A stretch of 9,930 bases of DNA from Actinomycetes bacterium (GTDB lineage Bacteria > Actinomycetota > Acidimicrobiia > Acidimicrobiales > Microtrichaceae), in assembly GCA_023450775.1 (NCBI GenBank), contig JAEXGP010000298.1, positions 1 to 9,930 on the forward strand. Direction: 5' to 3'. Position numbers and translations under genes: made by a program. Of this stretch, positions 6,864 to 9,930 are shown piece after piece. A model generated the notes under the pieces. That model had not been told where the DNA came from and did no database searches. It saw only the letters and a list, made by a program, of their open reading frames with translations. Every line of letters begins with the position of its first letter. Position 1 is the first letter of the stretch.

Positions 6864-8620
6864 CGACGGCCGATCGGCGCCGCGGTCAGCGTGGCATGAC
6901 CATGCTCGAGACGCTGCTCGCGCTCATGCTCAGCGTGCTGATGGTCGTGCCGGTCGTCGGATGGGGCGCGGTTGCCATGCGCCAGCAGCGCGACGTCGTC
7001 GAGCGCAACCTCAGCGGCGCGTCGCTGGGCGTGCTCCGCACGCTGTTCACCCGGGACGTGGTCAACGCCGACCGGGCGTGGGTGGCGGGCGGCCACCTCG
7101 ACGACTGCCGAATCCGGACCGACGGGGCCCGCACGCTGCTCGTGCTGGTCACCGGCGACCGCCACACCGTCTACGCCACCGTGCCCGACCCGGCCCAGGA
7201 CGCCGTGCAGCTCGTCCGTGCGCAGTGCCCGAAGGCCGGCACGACCGCCCTTGCGGAGCACGAGCTGCTCTCGGACGTGGTCGGCGCCGGCACGTCCGCG
7301 TCGTGCGAGACGGCGGACGACCTGGCGGCCCTCGGTGCCGCCGATGCGAGCGCGCGGGCCGCGGTCGTCGCGGAGCGCGCCGCCGCGGCCGAGAAGGTTG
7401 CGAAGGACGGTGCAGGGCCGGTGGACTCGGACTGCACCCGCATCACGCTGCGCGTCACCACCGGTCAACTCGACCAGATCGCGCTCACTGCGACCCGCCG
7501 TACTCGCGGCGAGACCTCGACCGCGCCGACAGCGGTCATCACCGCGGACCCGACCGACGGGAAGCGCCCGCTGACGGTGCGCTTCGACGGCTCGGCGTCC
7601 AGCGATCCGCTCGGGGAGAAGCTGACCTTCCGCTGGGACTTCGGCGACGGCGCGACCGCCGCCGGTGCCGACGCGACCCACCAGTACACGAGGGCCGGGA
7701 GCTTCACCGCGACGCTGACCGTCTCCACGGCATCGGGCCGGAGTGCGTCGACGTCGGTGCCGATCACGGTCGGTGACAACGATCCGGTGGCGGTGATCGC
7801 GTCGCCCGCGAACGGCACCAAGGTCACACGGGGCAAGAAGGTGTCGTTCTCCTCGGCCGGCTCCGGCGATCCGGTGGACGCGCCGTACGGCGGGAAGCTG
7901 GTCGCCTACGCCTGGGACTTCGGCGACGGCACGACCTCAGCGGAGGCGAACCCGCAGAAGGCGTACACGACGCTGAGCCCGCCGGCCGGCTACACCGTGC
8001 GGCTGACGGTCACGGACGACGCCGGCCGGACAGCCACCACGCACGTGGTGGTCGTGGTGGAGAACCGGGCGCCGACCGTGTCGCTCACCGCCTCGCCGTC
8101 GAGCGGCCCGACACCGCTGTCGGTCACGTTCTCCGCCGCGGTCGTCGACGAGCCCGACATGGCGAGCCCTCCGGCGCTGACCTGGTCCTGGGACTTCGGC
8201 AACGGCACCACGTCCAGCTCCGCATCGCCAGGTGCGGTCGTCTACTCCGCCGCGGGCACCTACACGGCCCGGGTGACGGTCACCGACGACGCGGGCGCAC
8301 TCGCCAGCGCCACGCAGGTGGTGACGGTCAGCGGGACCGGGCCGGCGGCCCCGGTCAACCTGCGCAAGACCAACGGCGGCGTCGAGCAGGGTGCGCGCTA
8401 CGTGGAGATGGCCTGGGACCGTCGCGACGGCGCGACCCGCTACGAGGTGCAGCTCACCTGCGTGAGCTGTTCCGAGGTGGCGACCGGGCAGGAGTCCGGG
8501 ACGACCCTGCGCATCCGAGGCCTCTCGAACGGTGCCAAGGAGTACGACGCGCAGGTCCGGGCCATGAACTCGGCCGGGGTGTGGGGACCCTGGTCAACAC
8601 CGGTGAGGATCAAGTCGTGA
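6860..8620 (+). CDS. Modular prepilin with three PKD domains and a C-terminal Fn3-like domain (PilW/GspJ position)
   Basis: This is a 586-residue protein, about three times the size of a usual minor pilin. Leader RRRGQRG ends at G12, the cleavage point, and is followed by M-T-M-L-E17 (Glu+5) and a hydrophobic helix to about residue 40. Residues 41-215 form the pilin-like head, with cysteines in DDCRIR, RAQCPKAG, ASCETADD and DSDCTR, and an Ala/Glu-rich helical stretch at about 153-185. Three PKD domains follow (about 222-308, 311-408, 409-492), each with its core motif: WDFGDG at 259, WDFGDG at 352 and WDFGNG at 444. A fibronectin-III-like domain (about 496-584) contains YVEMAWDRRDGATRYEVQ and the late GVWGPWS strand. 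PKD and Fn3 domains are extracellular beta-sandwich spacers or binding modules. The ATG overlaps the upstream TGA, and its own TGA overlaps the next GTG. Role inferred: a tip-proximal subunit with an extended stalk. Confidence 0.9.
   Translation: MTTADRRRGQRGMTMLETLLALMLSVLMVVPVVGWGAVAMRQQRDVVERNLSGASLGVLRTLFTRDVVNADRAWVAGGHLDDCRIRTDGARTLLVLVTGDRHTVYATVPDPAQDAVQLVRAQCPKAGTTALAEHELLSDVVGAGTSASCETADDLAALGAADASARAAVVAERAAAAEKVAKDGAGPVDSDCTRITLRVTTGQLDQIALTATRRTRGETSTAPTAVITADPTDGKRPLTVRFDGSASSDPLGEKLTFRWDFGDGATAAGADATHQYTRAGSFTATLTVSTASGRSASTSVPITVGDNDPVAVIASPANGTKVTRGKKVSFSSAGSGDPVDAPYGGKLVAYAWDFGDGTTSAEANPQKAYTTLSPPAGYTVRLTVTDDAGRTATTHVVVVVENRAPTVSLTASPSSGPTPLSVTFSAAVVDEPDMASPPALTWSWDFGNGTTSSSASPGAVVYSAAGTYTARVTVTDDAGALASATQVVTVSGTGPAAPVNLRKTNGGVEQGARYVEMAWDRRDGATRYEVQLTCVSCSEVATGQESGTTLRIRGLSNGAKEYDAQVRAMNSAGVWGPWSTPVRIKS
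8602..8608 (+). promoter_or_regulatory. Ribosome binding site fixing the GTG start of the CBM2 pilin
   Basis: GGTGAGG lies 8 nt before GTG 8617, whose bases overlap the upstream TGA as GTGA. This favours 8617 over the further upstream in-frame GTG at 8581, which would place 12 extra residues before the signal. Confidence 0.5.
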
Positions 8621-9549
8621 ACGCGCTGCTGTCACGTCTGGCGCCGCGCTCCCGAGCCGGACTTCGTCGTGGCCAGGGCGGCTTCGTGATCATGGCCGGG
8701 CTGGCGGTGTGGCTGCTGGTCGGCGGAGTGGTCATGACCGCGCTGCTCGGCATGTCGCTGTCGGTCGCGCAGCAGGCTCGCATCCAGCGGGAGGGATCGC
8801 AGGCGGCCCGCGAGGTCGACGGTGCGCTCGAGGTCGGCGTGGTTCAGCTGCAGGTCGACCGCACCGGCAAGAAGGGCGTGCCCACCGGCAAGGGCGACGG
8901 CTCCTGCCGCGCCGGCGTGGGATCGAACGGCAAGGACCTGGTCGTCGACGCCGGCGACGACGGACGGGTGACGGTCACCGCGTCCTGCTCGGGTCCGGCC
9001 GCCGCCGACCAGGTGCACCGCGTCGTGCTCACCGCGACGGTCGAGGGCACCGGCGTCGTCGGCTCGGCAGCGCTGGCCGTGGTCGCCGCCGCCGGTGGCG
9101 GCAACGACGTGGTCATCGAGAGCTGGACCGTCGACGACGGCACCGTCGTGACCACGACCACGTCGAGCACGACCACCACGGTGAAGCCGACCACGACGAC
9201 CTCGACCACCCCGAGCACCACCACGTCGACGACCACCACCACGGTGAAGCCGACGACGACCACCACGACGAGCTCGACCACGACCACCACCGCGCCGAGC
9301 GGGGTGACGTGGGCGATCAAGATCCAGTCCGACTGGGGCACCGGCTACTGCGCGGACGTCACGGTCAGCAATCCCACCAAGGCGCCGATCGACTGGACCG
9401 TCAAGATCCCGATCGAGGGTCGGCCGTACACGGTCTGGAACGCGAACTGGTCCCAGAACGGCCAGGTGCTCACCGCGAGCGGCGTCGACTGGAACCGCAC
9501 GGTGCAACCGGGCGGGACCCAGCCCTTCGGCTTCTGCAACAACCGCTGA
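8617..9549 (+). CDS. Prepilin-like protein lacking Glu+5, with Thr-rich linker and C-terminal CBM2 module (PilX/GspK position)
   Basis: This is a 310-residue protein. The basic leader ends RRGQGG (17-22), then F23-V-I-M-A27 opens a hydrophobic helix to about residue 52. A prepilin peptidase would cut after G22. Position +5 is Ala27 instead of Glu, as in GspK/PilX subunits that cap the pilus. Residues 53-178 are a small head (with two cysteines, one in DGSCRAGV and one in TASCSGPA). Residues 179-228 are an almost pure Thr/Ser linker with two VKP interruptions. Residues 230-310 fit a CBM2 carbohydrate-binding module: SDWGTGY, VWNANWSQNG and VDWNRTVQPGG carry W240, W274 and W292 at the three positions that bind cellulose or chitin in Cellulomonas CBM2a. 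The module stops at FGFCNNR, without the usual final strand, and has C245/C307 in place of the terminal cysteine pair. The last gene of the three-gene operon, it probably forms the adhesive tip. Carbohydrate specificity is unknown. Confidence 0.88.
   Translation: MNALLSRLAPRSRAGLRRGQGGFVIMAGLAVWLLVGGVVMTALLGMSLSVAQQARIQREGSQAAREVDGALEVGVVQLQVDRTGKKGVPTGKGDGSCRAGVGSNGKDLVVDAGDDGRVTVTASCSGPAAADQVHRVVLTATVEGTGVVGSAALAVVAAAGGGNDVVIESWTVDDGTVVTTTTSSTTTTVKPTTTTSTTPSTTTSTTTTTVKPTTTTTTSSTTTTTAPSGVTWAIKIQSDWGTGYCADVTVSNPTKAPIDWTVKIPIEGRPYTVWNANWSQNGQVLTASGVDWNRTVQPGGTQPFGFCNNR
9151..9300 (+). repeat. Low-complexity Thr-codon tract encoding the CBM2 linker
   Basis: About 150 nt consist mostly of ACC/ACG codons in frame with the CBM2 pilin gene. 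A 20-nt block (9172-9191) recurs exactly at 9235-9254, a 63-nt period equal to 21 residues (TTTTVKPTTTT core). Because the repeat unit is a multiple of three, slippage or recombination would change linker length without breaking the frame. Confidence 0.8.
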
Positions 9550-9559
9550 CGCGCGCGAG

Positions 9560-9609
9560 CGACGCAGACGTTCGAACCTGCACGTCCGTACCTGATCTGC
9601 TCTGCGTCG
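9560..9609. terminator. Long-loop hairpin between convergent genes, possible terminator
   Basis: CGACGCAGA (9560-9568) and TCTGCGTCG (9601-9609) are perfect 9-bp complements separated by 32 nt that include the palindrome TTCGAA. It lies 10 nt after the pilin operon's last stop and 12 nt before the stop of the minus-strand HNH gene. A second short pairing, CCCCGC (9612-9617) with GCGGGG (9626-9631), spans that stop codon. The long loop makes the assignment tentative. Confidence 0.4.
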
Positions 9610-9621
9610 GTCCCCGCGCTG

Positions 9622-9930
9622 TCAGGCGGGGTCGGGTGGTCGGCTGGTCGGGGGTCCGGGTCGGGGTCGGTGTTGGGTGGCCATCGTGCAGCCGTTGGGG
9701 GTGGTGATGGTGAAGAACCCGGTGGAGTTGGAGCCGTGGGGGTTGCGGGTCATGTGCCAGTCGGTGCGGTGCACGATGCCGTGGTGTCGGCGGCAGAGGA
9801 GCGCGAGGTTGACGATGACGGTGTGGCCGCCGAGTTGGTACTCGATGACGTGGTGGGCGTCGCACCACGACGGTGGGGCGTCGCAGCCGGGGAAGATGCA
9901 GCCGCCGTCGCGGGCGGTGAGGGCTCGTCG
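9622..9930 (-). CDS. HNH endonuclease domain of a DUF222/REP13E12-type protein, 5'-truncated by the window edge
   Basis: On the minus strand the frame is open from base 9930 to TGA at 9624-9622, giving the last 102 residues of a longer protein; the N-terminal part lies outside the window. Counting from the edge, RRALTARDGGC11-xxxx-C16 starts the HNH domain, followed by W-C-D-A-H26-H27-V-I, then N41-L-A-L-L-C48-R-R-H51-H with residue spacing LLCRRHH, the standard betabetaalpha-metal pattern: paired Cys for a structural zinc, His27 and Asn41 and the later His as catalytic or metal ligands. A Pro/Arg-rich disordered tail ends the protein. In actinobacteria this domain usually follows DUF222, and such genes occur in many copies (the 13E12 repeat family in mycobacteria); they behave like dispersed repetitive, possibly mobile genes. 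Cutting activity in this copy is inferred from intact motifs only. It is convergent with the pilin operon. Confidence 0.88.
   Translation of the reverse strand, partial: RRALTARDGGCIFPGCDAPPSWCDAHHVIEYQLGGHTVIVNLALLCRRHHGIVHRTDWHMTRNPHGSNSTGFFTITTPNGCTMATQHRPRPGPPTSRPPDPA

Noticed and set aside
9151..9300. The repetitive tract as a CRISPR array or tandem satellite
   Set aside because: It has no spacer/repeat alternation and is fully in frame as a Thr-rich linker.
9561..9592. GTTCGAAC resembling a tRNA T-arm in the last intergenic region
   Set aside because: No 5-bp T stem, anticodon arm or acceptor stem can be built around it; it is just a TTCGAA palindrome inside a hairpin loop.
9470..9868. 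A Pro/Arg-rich 132-codon minus-strand frame overlapping the end of the CBM2 pilin
   Set aside because: The real minus-strand gene here is in another frame, with the HNH motifs and a stop at 9622-9624; this frame has no motif and overlaps two supported genes.

Overview
The window is very GC-rich (roughly 70% by eye), uses GTG and TTG starts, and packs its genes tightly with 4-bp stop/start overlaps. Together with an Rv2466c-like DsbA-fold protein, an LLM-class flavin enzyme of a type common in actinobacteria, and the C-terminus of a DUF222/REP13E12-type HNH protein, this points to a high-GC actinobacterium. Acidimicrobiia is my best guess, but that is inference from gene content, not a computed placement.

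Bases 1-4666 hold a run of five plus-strand genes. They are the 3' part of a thioredoxin-fold protein (CxxC), an unrecognised 170-aa protein translationally coupled to it, a large cytoplasmic GH38-like/DUF5054 protein, an SGNH-hydrolase lipoprotein of DUF459 type, and an Rv2466c-like DsbA-family protein whose CxxC has become CPFA. The genes are co-directional and closely spaced, but apart from the first pair nothing proves a shared function. A perfect 10-bp hairpin (4679-4704) sits between the fifth gene and a convergent minus-strand gene for a small helical protein (4705-5046). That gene diverges from an LLM-class monooxygenase gene (5174-6262) across a 127-bp region containing two short inverted repeats. 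A 14-bp-stem hairpin (6273-6305) closes the LLM unit.

The most interesting part is 6366-9549. It is a compact three-gene operon, joined by ATGA and GTGA overlaps, encoding three prepilin-like proteins in an order that resembles pilV-pilW-pilX or gspI-J-K. The first is a small prepilin with Glu+5. The second is a 586-aa prepilin with Glu+5 that carries three PKD domains and a fibronectin-III-like domain. The third has the Gly/hydrophobic processing site but no Glu+5, as in GspK/PilX tip subunits, and continues through a Thr-rich linker into a CBM2-type carbohydrate-binding module with all three ligand-binding Trp positions retained. The simplest reading is a pilus or pseudopilus tip complex that presents a cellulose- or chitin-binding module on a PKD/Fn3 stalk. 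The motor, platform, major pilin and prepilin peptidase are not in the window.

After the pilin operon a long-loop hairpin separates it from a minus-strand gene running off the right edge (9622-9930), which encodes the HNH nuclease domain of a DUF222-type protein. No tRNA, rRNA, CRISPR array or insertion sequence was seen, and there is no gene-free stretch over 300 bases.
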